Shown: piece by piece, positions 32,499 to 40,400 of the stretch
Numbering within the stretch: the stretch's first letter is position 1
How the letters are laid out: each line of letters starts with the position of its first letter
From: Pseudorhodobacter sp. E13
Lineage (GTDB): Bacteria; Pseudomonadota; Alphaproteobacteria; Rhodobacterales; Rhodobacteraceae
DNA length: 64,000 nucleotides
Reading direction: 5' to 3'
Assembly (NCBI RefSeq): GCF_003991405.1
Contig: NZ_RPEN01000157.1
Span: 186,001 to 250,000, forward strand
The notes under the pieces: generated by a model
What the model was told of the DNA's origin: nothing
The model's input: the letters and a program-made list of their open reading frames with translations, nothing else
Database searches by the model: none
Position numbers and translations under genes: made by a program

Positions 32499-33839
32499 GT
32501 GTCCTGGGATAGCAAGGTTCTCTGGACCGAGGGGTTGTTTTTGCAGCCCCATCATTTTCAGCAGGCAGATCGTTATGCCGAAGGGCTGATCAGCGGTCTG
32601 GCGCGGCGTGTTGCCCCCTATTTGTGGGGCGTGAATGAGCTTGAGATTGATGAAGAAGTCCTGAAGATCGGCAAATTTGCGATCAAGGGCTGCGCAGGGC
32701 TGACGCCCGATGGCGCAACCTTTCGCGTCCCGCAGTCGGTCGATCACCCGCCCGCGCTGGATGTGCCCGAAGAGATCAAGGATTGCGTGGTTTACCTGTC
32801 GGTGCCGCAGCGCCGCCAAGGCGTGCTGGAAGTGGATATGACGGGGGCGGAACGCTCTGCCGCGCGCTTCCGTCCGGCGGAACTGGAAGTCACCGATACC
32901 ATGGGCGAAGGGCGCAAGCCCGTGACGCTGGGTGTGGGCAAGCTGCGCCTGCAATTCGCGCTGGAGGTGGATGATCTGGCCGACCGGCTGACCATTCCCA
33001 TCGCGAGGATCATCGAACGCAAACCCGATGGCGAGGTGGTGCTGGACAAGGCTTTCATGCCGTCTTGCCTTGATGTGCGCGCCGCCCCCACCTTGGGTGC
33101 CTTCCTGCAAGAGTTGGAGGGGTTGCTGGGCCACCGGGTCAAGGCGCTGGCCGGGCGGCTTGCCGAAAGCGGCACCACCAAGGGCGTGGCCGAAATTCAG
33201 GATTTCCTGCTGTTGATGTGCGTGAACCGGGCGCTGCCTGTGTTCCGCAACATGCTGGAAATGGAAAACATCCACCCCGCCGAATTTCACCGCATGTGCA
33301 TCGCCCTTGCCGGGGAACTGGCCACCTTCATGGCGACCGATAAGGTGCCGCCGAACTTTCCGCCCTATCAGCATGCCAACCTTACCACAACCTTCGCGCC
33401 GGTGATCCGCACCCTGCGGCAATACCTGTCCTCGGTGCTGGAACAGACGGCGATTTCCATCGCGCTGGAGGCCCGGAAATACGGCATCAGCGTGGGCATC
33501 ATTGCCGATCGCAAGCTGATCACCACGGCGGGTTTCGTGCTGGCGGTAAAGGCCGATATTCCGGCCGAATCCGTGCGTCGCCATTTCGCGGGGCAAGCCA
33601 AGATCGGCCCGGTGGAGGAAATTCGCCAACTTGTAAACTCGGCCCTGCCGGGGATCACGCTGCGCCCGTTGCCGGTTGCGCCGCGGCAAGTGCCATATCA
33701 TTCAGGTGTTGTGTATTTTGAACTGGATCGGGAAAGCCCCTATTGGCGCAAGATGACCACTTCAGGCGGCATCGCTGTGCATGTGTCGGGGGATTATCCC
33801 GGTCTGACCATGGAGCTTTGGGCCATCCGCCTCTCCTGA
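32499..33839 (+). CDS. tssK: TssK, T6SS baseplate-membrane complex adaptor
   Basis: A 446-residue TssK that joins the baseplate to TssL/TssM. The N-terminus VLWTEGLFLQPHHFQQADRY is the family signature, and the conserved HLQIRN-type equivalents and C-terminal VYFELDRESPYWR with AVHVSGDYPGL are present. The start is GTG (encoding MSWDSK) after a GAAGGAG site; 72 bases separate it from the FHA gene. Full length. Confidence 0.96.
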   Translation: MSWDSKVLWTEGLFLQPHHFQQADRYAEGLISGLARRVAPYLWGVNELEIDEEVLKIGKFAIKGCAGLTPDGATFRVPQSVDHPPALDVPEEIKDCVVYLSVPQRRQGVLEVDMTGAERSAARFRPAELEVTDTMGEGRKPVTLGVGKLRLQFALEVDDLADRLTIPIARIIERKPDGEVVLDKAFMPSCLDVRAAPTLGAFLQELEGLLGHRVKALAGRLAESGTTKGVAEIQDFLLLMCVNRALPVFRNMLEMENIHPAEFHRMCIALAGELATFMATDKVPPNFPPYQHANLTTTFAPVIRTLRQYLSSVLEQTAISIALEARKYGISVGIIADRKLITTAGFVLAVKADIPAESVRRHFAGQAKIGPVEEIRQLVNSALPGITLRPLPVAPRQVPYHSGVVYFELDRESPYWRKMTTSGGIAVHVSGDYPGLTMELWAIRLS

Positions 33840-33860
33840 GGCCGACAAGAGGATTAAGCT

Positions 33861-35285
33861 ATGTCGAACAATGACCCGTTTGCAGAGCCGGACGATTCGG
33901 AACGGACCGTCATTCGCCCCAATCCGGCTGGTCGCAGGCCCGGTGGCGGCGCTGGTGCGGGCGTGCCCACTTATGGCGCGCAAGCAGGTGCGCAGGCCCC
34001 GGCGGCGCAGGGCAATGTAGGTTACGGCGTCCCGCAAGCTGCGGCAGCCCCCGTGGCGGCAGATAGCGGGAAAACAGCGGAATCGCCAATCGCGCTGGCG
34101 ATGACAGGGATGAATCGGCTGAACGCGGCGGCGGCCACGTTGTTCGCGCTTGTCAGCCGTATCCGCAACCGCGCGCAGCATATGGAACCCGAAACCCTGC
34201 GACGCAATGTGGTGGCCGAAATCCGGGGGTTCGAGACCCGCGCCATTCAGGGTGGCGTTGATCCGCAGCAGGTCAAGGTGGCCCGCTATGCGATTTGCGC
34301 GACGATTGATGACGTGGTGCTGAACACGCCTTGGGGCGAGCAATCCATCTGGGGTATGCAGTCCATGGTGGGCACCTTCCACCGCGAAACCGTGGGCGGT
34401 GACCGGTTCTATGATGTGCTGGCCCGGTTGGAACAAGACCCGCCGAACAATATCGAATTGCTGGAATTCATGTATATGTGCCTGTCGCTTGGCTTTGACG
34501 GGCGTTTGCGCGTGGAACAGGGCGGGGCCGACAAGCATCTGCAAATCCGCAACGGTCTGGCCCGTATTATCCGGGCGCAGCGTGGCCCGGTGGAACAAGA
34601 TCTCTCGCCGCATTGGCAAGGGGTGGACCGCCCGCATAAGGCGCTGTCGGTGTGGAAACCGGTCTATATTGCGGTGGGTGCGATTGCGGCGCTTCTGACA
34701 GTTACGTTCGGCGGTATTTCCATCGCGCTGGGCGGGCAAACCGAACGGCTGCTGGGGCAGCTTGCCTCGGTTGATCCCGGTCGCCCGCCGGTTCTGGAAC
34801 GTCCGGCCCCACCTCCGCCACCACCGACGCCCCCGCCCGGCCCAAGCCAGGTTGAAGTGGTCTCGGGCTTTCTGGAAAAAGAAATCACAGCAGGCACCAT
34901 CAAGGTGTTTGAGGATGCCAACACCCTGACCGTGCGCATCAACGGCAATGGCATGTTCGGCTCTGGCTCTGACCGTTTGGCCAAAGAGGTGGCCGATACG
35001 ATCACCCGGCTGACCAAGGCGATGGACGATCAGGTTGGCAAGATCATCGTCGTGGGCCATTCCGACAATGTGCCGATCAAATCCTCGCGCTTTCCGTCCA
35101 ACATGCACCTGTCTTTGGCGCGGGCGGAATCGGTCAAGAAATCCATGGAAACCCATCTGAAAGACCCAAGCCGCATTTCGGCTGAGGGGCGTTCCGATAA
35201 AGAGCCGCTCGAATCCAACGCGACCGCCGAAGGCCGCGCCGCGAACCGCCGGATCGAGATCGTATTGCTGAGGGAAGAAAGCTAA
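33861..35285 (+). CDS. tssL: TssL with C-terminal OmpA-like peptidoglycan-binding domain
   Basis: A 474-residue evolved TssL (DotU/IcmH). The cytoplasmic DotU domain (~75-265) is followed by one membrane span (~267-292, VYIAVGAIAALLTVTFGG), a Pro-rich periplasmic linker and an OmpA-type domain (~345-470) with GHSDNVPIKSSRFPSN, LARAESV and a terminal NRRIEIVL. The N-terminal ERTVIRPNPAGR contains Thr16 in a context closely like Agrobacterium TssL Thr14, the PpkA substrate recognised by the FHA protein; this correspondence is from memory. Its TAA overlaps the tssM ATG. With no tssJ in the locus, the OmpA domain may supply the cell-wall anchor. Confidence 0.95.
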   Translation: MSNNDPFAEPDDSERTVIRPNPAGRRPGGGAGAGVPTYGAQAGAQAPAAQGNVGYGVPQAAAAPVAADSGKTAESPIALAMTGMNRLNAAAATLFALVSRIRNRAQHMEPETLRRNVVAEIRGFETRAIQGGVDPQQVKVARYAICATIDDVVLNTPWGEQSIWGMQSMVGTFHRETVGGDRFYDVLARLEQDPPNNIELLEFMYMCLSLGFDGRLRVEQGGADKHLQIRNGLARIIRAQRGPVEQDLSPHWQGVDRPHKALSVWKPVYIAVGAIAALLTVTFGGISIALGGQTERLLGQLASVDPGRPPVLERPAPPPPPPTPPPGPSQVEVVSGFLEKEITAGTIKVFEDANTLTVRINGNGMFGSGSDRLAKEVADTITRLTKAMDDQVGKIIVVGHSDNVPIKSSRFPSNMHLSLARAESVKKSMETHLKDPSRISAEGRSDKEPLESNATAEGRAANRRIEIVLLREES

Positions 35286-38200
35286 TGTTCAACCGCTTTA
35301 TCCGGCCCCTGTTCCGGTCCCTGTATACGGCGATTCTGTTCAGCACTGCGCTGCTGTGCGGTGCGATCTGGTATTTCGGGCCGCTGCTGCCCTGGGGTGG
35401 CATTTACCCGCTGGAAACCATCTTTGCGCGTGCGGTGACGACGGGCGTGTTGATGGGCCTCGCGATTTTTGTGGTGCTGCTGATCTTTTTGATCCGCCGC
35501 CGCCGCAACAAGAAGATGACAGATGACATCGTCGCCTCGGTCGATGAGAGCGATACCGAAGATGATGTGATCAAAGGCGAGATGGAGGAGTTGCGCACCA
35601 AGCTGAAAAGCGCGCTGACGCTGTTGCGCAAATCCAAGCTGGGCCGCAAATCGCTGTATGAACTGCCGTGGTATGTGATGATCGGCCCCCCCGGTGCGGG
35701 TAAAACCACGGCCATCGTTAATTCGGGCCTGAAATTTCCGCTGGCCGAGGAGATGGGCAAAGGCTCTATCGGTGGGGTTGGGGGCACGCGCAACTGCGAT
35801 TGGTGGTTTACCGATGCGGCGGTGCTGATTGATACGGCAGGCCGCTACACCACACAGGAAAGCGATGCCGAAAGCGACAATGCGGGTTGGCTTGGCTTTC
35901 TCAACCTGTTGAAAAAGCACCGTAAACGCCAGCCGATCAATGGTGCGCTGATTGCGATTTCGCTGTCTGACCTGTCGATGCAGGATGAGGTGACGCAGGC
36001 CAGCCATGCCAAAGCCATCCGCCGCCGCCTGCATGAATTGCGCGAAAAGCTGGGCGTGCGCTTTCCGGTCTATGTGCTGTTCACCAAGGGCGATCTGATT
36101 GCGGGCTTTGCCGAGTTTTTTGACAATATGGGCAAGGACGCGCGCGAACAGGTCTGGGGCTTTACCTTCCCGCTGGACAAGACCGCCAAGAAAAACACCT
36201 CTCCCATCGCGTTGTTTGATGATGAGTTTTCGGCCCTGCTGACCCAGCTTAACACCCAATCGCTGGAACGGATGCAAGCCGAAACGGACCACCAGCGCCG
36301 CAGTCTGATCGCGGGCTTTCCGGGGCAGGTGGCCAGTGTGCGGCAGGTCGCGCGGGATTTCCTGAACGAGGTGTTTCTGGAAAACAAGTTCGAACACCGC
36401 CACATGCTGCGCGGTGTCTATTTCACCTCTGGCACGCAGGAAGGCACCCCGATTGACCGTCTGATGATGGGCATGGCGCGCACCTTTGGTATCGGGCGGC
36501 AGGCGATTGGTTCGGGCAAGGGCACCGGGCGCAGCTATTTCCTGACGCGGTTGTTTGAACAGGTCGTGTTCAAAGAGGCTGGCCTGGTATCGGCGGATGA
36601 CAAGGTGGAACGCCGCTATCGCTGGATACGGCGCATCGCCATCGCGGCGACGGTGTTGATCGCCGTGACCGCAGGCGCCTTGTGGACCCGCAGCTTCCTG
36701 GCCAATAACGCGATGATTGCGGACGCGACAGAGCGGCTGAACGCCTATCAGGCCGCCGCTGCCGATATCCCCTCCAACCCGATTGCCGATAGCGATCTGA
36801 TCTCGGTTATTCCGGCGCTGAATATCCTTTACGACATGCCGATCAACCATGCCAAAGGCCGGGAGTCGGTGCAGCGGCCCGAAGGTTCTGGCTATGGGCT
36901 GTATCAAGGCGACGTGCTGGGCGATCAGGCGGCGCAATCCTACCGCGCGGGCCTGAACCAGCATTTCCTGCCCCGGCTTTTGCTGCGGCTGGAAGATCAG
37001 ATTCAGGGCAATATCAACAACCCCGACATCCTGTATGAGACGTTGAAGGTCTATCTGATGCTGGGCCAGCAAGGGCCGATGAACACCGAGTTTGTCACCG
37101 AATGGATGAACCAGGATTGGAACCTTTCGTTCAGCGGCCCGTCCCGTCAGGCGCTGCGCGATGATCTGAACAAGCACCTGCAAATCCTGCTGTCGCAACC
37201 GATGCAGAAGGTTTCGCTCAATGGGCCATTGGTGGAACAGGCGCAGACCTTGCTGGCCGCGATGCCGATGGCGCAGCGCATCTATAATGGCATCATCAAC
37301 AGCCCCAAGGCGCTGGAACTGCCAAGCTGGCGGATTGTGGATGTCGGCGGCCCTGCGGTGACGCGGGCGCTGGTGCGGTCCTCGGGTAAGCCCCTCACCG
37401 AAGGGGTTGAGGGGATTTTCACCTATCGCGGCTTTAACACCGTGTTTCTGGAAGAGGCGCTGAGTGTGGCGCGCCGCATCCAGAACGAAAGCTGGGTGCT
37501 GGGGCCGGATGCAGGCGCAGATCAGTCCGATGCCGCCATTCTGGCGCTGACCCGCGATGTGCTGGACCTGTATTACAACGACTACACCTCTCGGTATGAA
37601 GGTATCTTGTCGGATGTTGATATCATCCCGATGGAATCGCTGCGTCATGCGGTGGAAGTGACGAATATTCTGGCTGGGCCTACCTCGCCCATCGTCAACC
37701 TTCTCAACGCGATTGCCGATGAAACCAAACTGACCGAGGATCGCAGTGCCGTCAGCACCGAAGCGCTAAGCGAGGGTGCCAGTGCCGTTGCCAATCTGGA
37801 ACTGAAATCCCTTCTGTCGGTGCAGGCGCAAACCTTCCTTTTCGCCTTGGAAAACGCCGAAACGGCAGATGGCAACAAGCCAAAACCACCGGGGCAATAT
37901 GTCGAGGAACGCTTCTCGTGGCTGCATGAGCTGGTAAAGCGCCCCGATGGCCAGAACTCGCAACTGGACGAATTGATCCGCCTTCTGGATGAGGTGTATC
38001 GCGAGATGAGCAAGCTGTCTTTCTCGGGCGTGGGCACCGTGTCCACCGACCCGGAAAACAGCGCGATCTTTCAATTGACGCAGGCAACCGCGCGGCTACC
38101 TGGCCCGATGCAACGCTGGACCACCCAAATCACCACCGGGTCTTCGGGCATTACCGCCGATGGCAACCGCTCGGCCATCAACGCCAAATGGCAAAGCGCG

Positions 38201-38872
38201 GTGTTGCCCTTCTGCGAACAGGCGTTTGACAGCCGCTATCCGTTCAACCGCCGATCTTCCAATGATGTCGGGATGCAGGATTTCGCGCGCATGTTCGCGC
38301 CCGGCGGGATGCTGGATGTGTTCTTTGAGGAGAACCTTGCGAAATTCGTCGATACCACCAACCGGCCTTGGGTCTGGAAACGGGTGAATGATGCCGATCT
38401 GGGCATCTCGCCCGATGTGCTGTTGCAGTTTGAACATGCGGCGGCGATCCGCGCGGCCTTCTTTACCGCAGGGGCCAACCCCGCCGTCAGCTTCCAGATC
38501 ACGCCAGAGGCGCTGGACCCCAAGGCAACCTCGGTCAAGCTGGAGATTGACGGCACAACGGTGGAATTTGCCCAAGGTCAGGGACAGCCTGCACCGGCTG
38601 CGGTGCAATGGCCGGGGGCCGCAGGCTTTGCGCGGGTGGTGTTTGAACCCGCCAGCCAAAGCACCGAAAGCCAGTTGCGGCGCGATGGGCCTTGGGGCTG
38701 GTTCCGCCTTCTGGATGCGGCGGAAATCCGACGCACCAATGTTTCCGACAAGCAGCGCGTGATTTTCAACATCGGGGGGCGTATCGCGATTTTCCAAATG
38801 CAGTCCGGTTCATCCATCAACCCGTTTGCCCTGCCATCCTTGGGCAAATTCAGCTGCCCGAAGTCGTTTTGA
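35285..38872 (+). CDS. tssM: TssM (IcmF), T6SS membrane complex protein
   Basis: A 1195-residue inner-membrane protein. Two N-terminal spans (~13-32 and ~45-68), a cytoplasmic NTPase domain with intact Walker A GPPGAGKTTAI (~134-144) and DTAGRY, a third span (~455-475, IAIAATVLIAVTAGALWT), then a large periplasmic part ending in the DUF1215-like C-terminus (GPWGWFRLLDAAEI, FNIGGRIAIFQMQ). The family core is complete. TssM normally bridges to the lipoprotein TssJ; none is seen here. TAATG overlap with tssL and TGATG overlap with tagF. Confidence 0.96.
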   Translation: MFNRFIRPLFRSLYTAILFSTALLCGAIWYFGPLLPWGGIYPLETIFARAVTTGVLMGLAIFVVLLIFLIRRRRNKKMTDDIVASVDESDTEDDVIKGEMEELRTKLKSALTLLRKSKLGRKSLYELPWYVMIGPPGAGKTTAIVNSGLKFPLAEEMGKGSIGGVGGTRNCDWWFTDAAVLIDTAGRYTTQESDAESDNAGWLGFLNLLKKHRKRQPINGALIAISLSDLSMQDEVTQASHAKAIRRRLHELREKLGVRFPVYVLFTKGDLIAGFAEFFDNMGKDAREQVWGFTFPLDKTAKKNTSPIALFDDEFSALLTQLNTQSLERMQAETDHQRRSLIAGFPGQVASVRQVARDFLNEVFLENKFEHRHMLRGVYFTSGTQEGTPIDRLMMGMARTFGIGRQAIGSGKGTGRSYFLTRLFEQVVFKEAGLVSADDKVERRYRWIRRIAIAATVLIAVTAGALWTRSFLANNAMIADATERLNAYQAAAADIPSNPIADSDLISVIPALNILYDMPINHAKGRESVQRPEGSGYGLYQGDVLGDQAAQSYRAGLNQHFLPRLLLRLEDQIQGNINNPDILYETLKVYLMLGQQGPMNTEFVTEWMNQDWNLSFSGPSRQALRDDLNKHLQILLSQPMQKVSLNGPLVEQAQTLLAAMPMAQRIYNGIINSPKALELPSWRIVDVGGPAVTRALVRSSGKPLTEGVEGIFTYRGFNTVFLEEALSVARRIQNESWVLGPDAGADQSDAAILALTRDVLDLYYNDYTSRYEGILSDVDIIPMESLRHAVEVTNILAGPTSPIVNLLNAIADETKLTEDRSAVSTEALSEGASAVANLELKSLLSVQAQTFLFALENAETADGNKPKPPGQYVEERFSWLHELVKRPDGQNSQLDELIRLLDEVYREMSKLSFSGVGTVSTDPENSAIFQLTQATARLPGPMQRWTTQITTGSSGITADGNRSAINAKWQSAVLPFCEQAFDSRYPFNRRSSNDVGMQDFARMFAPGGMLDVFFEENLAKFVDTTNRPWVWKRVNDADLGISPDVLLQFEHAAAIRAAFFTAGANPAVSFQITPEALDPKATSVKLEIDGTTVEFAQGQGQPAPAAVQWPGAAGFARVVFEPASQSTESQLRRDGPWGWFRLLDAAEIRRTNVSDKQRVIFNIGGRIAIFQMQSGSSINPFALPSLGKFSCPKSF

Positions 38873-39552
38873 TGGGGGTCCGGTTCGGGGCCTTTGGCAA
38901 GCTGCCCGCCTTGGGCGATTTCCTGCGGATGGACCTTCCGCAGGGGTTCATCGACCCGTGGGATCGTTGGTTGCAAGGCGGCTTGCTGGCGGCCAAAGAG
39001 GCCTTGGGCGAGCGGTGGCAGGATTGCTATTTCTCTGCCCCGATCTGGCGCTTTAACCTAAGCGCGGGCTTGCTTGGCGCGGCCCCGGTGATGGGGGTCA
39101 TGATGTCATCGGTGGACCGGGTGGGCCGGCAGTTTCCGTTGACGCTGGCCGCCCCCATGCCCGATGGCAATAACGCGCTGCTGGATCACTTTCTGTCCGT
39201 CCCGACCTTTGAGGCGCTGGACGATATTGCGCTTGCCGCGCTGGAAGATGACATGACGCGCGATCTGCTGAAGGCGCGGCTGGAGGCGGTTTCCGCCCCT
39301 GCACGCCCCAGTGACATGGTGATCCGTCAGGCGCAGGGCGGGCTGGTTGTCACCGGGGCGGCACCGGAAACGCTGGTGCCGGAACTGGCCGCCGGGCTGA
39401 CGGCGGGACGGTTCCGCAAGCCCTCGCTCTGGTCGGCGGTGGCCGAAGACGGGATACGCATGATGGTCTGTGAAGGCTTGCCTGCGGGCGGGCAAATGTT
39501 GGGCCTGTTCGACATGGCGGCTCAGGTTTGGAAGAATGAGGATACAGAATGA
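38872..39552 (+). CDS. tagF: TagF, negative regulator of T6SS assembly
   Basis: A 226-residue TagF (DUF2094/ImpM). It shows FGAFGKLPALGDFLRMDLPQGFIDPWDRWLQ, the family signature (K-[LI]-P-x-x-GDF), then WRFNLSAGLLGAAPVMGVMMSSVDRVGRQFPLTL. It stands alone, unlike Agrobacterium where TagF is fused to the phosphatase PppA; here the two are adjacent with a four-base overlap. In Pseudomonas and Agrobacterium, TagF represses assembly post-translationally through Fha. The upstream open frame to 38692 lies inside tssM; the true start is the ATG overlapping the tssM stop. Confidence 0.94.
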   Translation: MGVRFGAFGKLPALGDFLRMDLPQGFIDPWDRWLQGGLLAAKEALGERWQDCYFSAPIWRFNLSAGLLGAAPVMGVMMSSVDRVGRQFPLTLAAPMPDGNNALLDHFLSVPTFEALDDIALAALEDDMTRDLLKARLEAVSAPARPSDMVIRQAQGGLVVTGAAPETLVPELAAGLTAGRFRKPSLWSAVAEDGIRMMVCEGLPAGGQMLGLFDMAAQVWKNEDTE

Positions 39553-40259
39553 CGATCCGCTACAGCGCTGCAACCCATGTGGGGCGCGTCCGCAAGATTA
39601 ATGAGGATAGCATTCTCTCGCTTCCCGATCAGAAGATATGGGTGGTTGCCGATGGCATGGGCGGGCATGAGGCTGGGGATTTCGCCAGCCAAGCCATCGT
39701 TGACACTATCGCCATGATCGAACCGGATCAGCCGCCCGCCGATCTGATGCGCGGCCTGCGTCAGACGATCCTTCAGGCGCATGACATCATTCAGGCAGAA
39801 TCAACCACGCGGCAGCTTGGCACCGTTGGCGCAACCGTGGTCGCCCTGATCCTGTCAGAGGAGCATTTCGTGGCCTTCTGGGCGGGTGACAGCCGCCTCT
39901 ACCGCTTCCGCGATGGCAAGGTTGAAATGCTGACGACAGATCATTCCCTTGTCGCCGAACTGGTGCTGTCGGGCGAACTGACCTGGGATGAAGCGGAAAT
40001 GCACCCGCAATCCAATGCCATTACCCGCGCGGTGGGTGTGGGCGATGTGCTGGAACTTGACAAAATCCGGGGCGATGTGGCCCGCGGGGATCGCTTTTTG
40101 CTGTGTTCAGACGGGTTGACGAAATACGCAACCTTCAACACACTTGAAAAGATGGTGGTTGGTGCGCCGATTGAAACGATCGCGGATATTTTGGTCAGTT
40201 TTGCATTGGATGCGGGGGGTGGCGATAACATCTCGATCATTGTGATAGATGTGATCTGA
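39549..40259 (+). CDS. pppA: PppA, PP2C-type Ser/Thr phosphatase of the T6SS phospho-switch
   Basis: A 236-residue PP2C phosphatase that would remove phosphate from the PpkA target. All metal-binding motifs are intact: VRKINEDS, VADGMGGHEAGD, LGTVGATVVAL, FWAGDSRLYRFRDG, LLCSDGLTKY and GGGDNISIIVI. It overlaps the tagF stop by four bases. The partner kinase gene is 5.5 kb away on the opposite strand. A probable terminator follows at 40314. Confidence 0.95.
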   Translation: MTIRYSAATHVGRVRKINEDSILSLPDQKIWVVADGMGGHEAGDFASQAIVDTIAMIEPDQPPADLMRGLRQTILQAHDIIQAESTTRQLGTVGATVVALILSEEHFVAFWAGDSRLYRFRDGKVEMLTTDHSLVAELVLSGELTWDEAEMHPQSNAITRAVGVGDVLELDKIRGDVARGDRFLLCSDGLTKYATFNTLEKMVVGAPIETIADILVSFALDAGGGDNISIIVIDVI

Positions 40260-40313
40260 CGCGACGCGCGCTGTGTCGGCTTTGCCTGCGAGACGGCGAT
40301 TTTGACTGGTAAG

Positions 40314-40341
40314 GCCCCGAATTTTTCGCAGGGGCGTTTTT
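40314..40341 (+). terminator. Probable intrinsic terminator after pppA
   Basis: GCCCC (40314-40318) pairs with GGGGC (40331-40335), with an inner CGAA/TTCG pairing possible in the loop, followed by GTTTTT (40336-40341). The stem is short but G+C only, and the T-run is at the right place. It would end the main T6SS transcript before the two large unknown genes, which would then need their own promoter in 40342-40385. Confidence 0.5.
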
Positions 40342-40400
40342 GAAAGATATTTGGGGCTGGCCGCAGATTTTGGGCCGCAATCACGTTATGGAGGCACAAG

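Noticed and set aside
35282-37648. 788-codon minus-strand frame opposite tssM
   Set aside because: Antisense shadow of tssM, which has complete Walker and IcmF features; no independent support.
10666-40260. tssJ lipoprotein gene sought inside the T6SS locus
   Set aside because: No frame with a lipobox and TssJ-like size was seen between the core genes; recorded as absent from the window, not proven absent from the genome.
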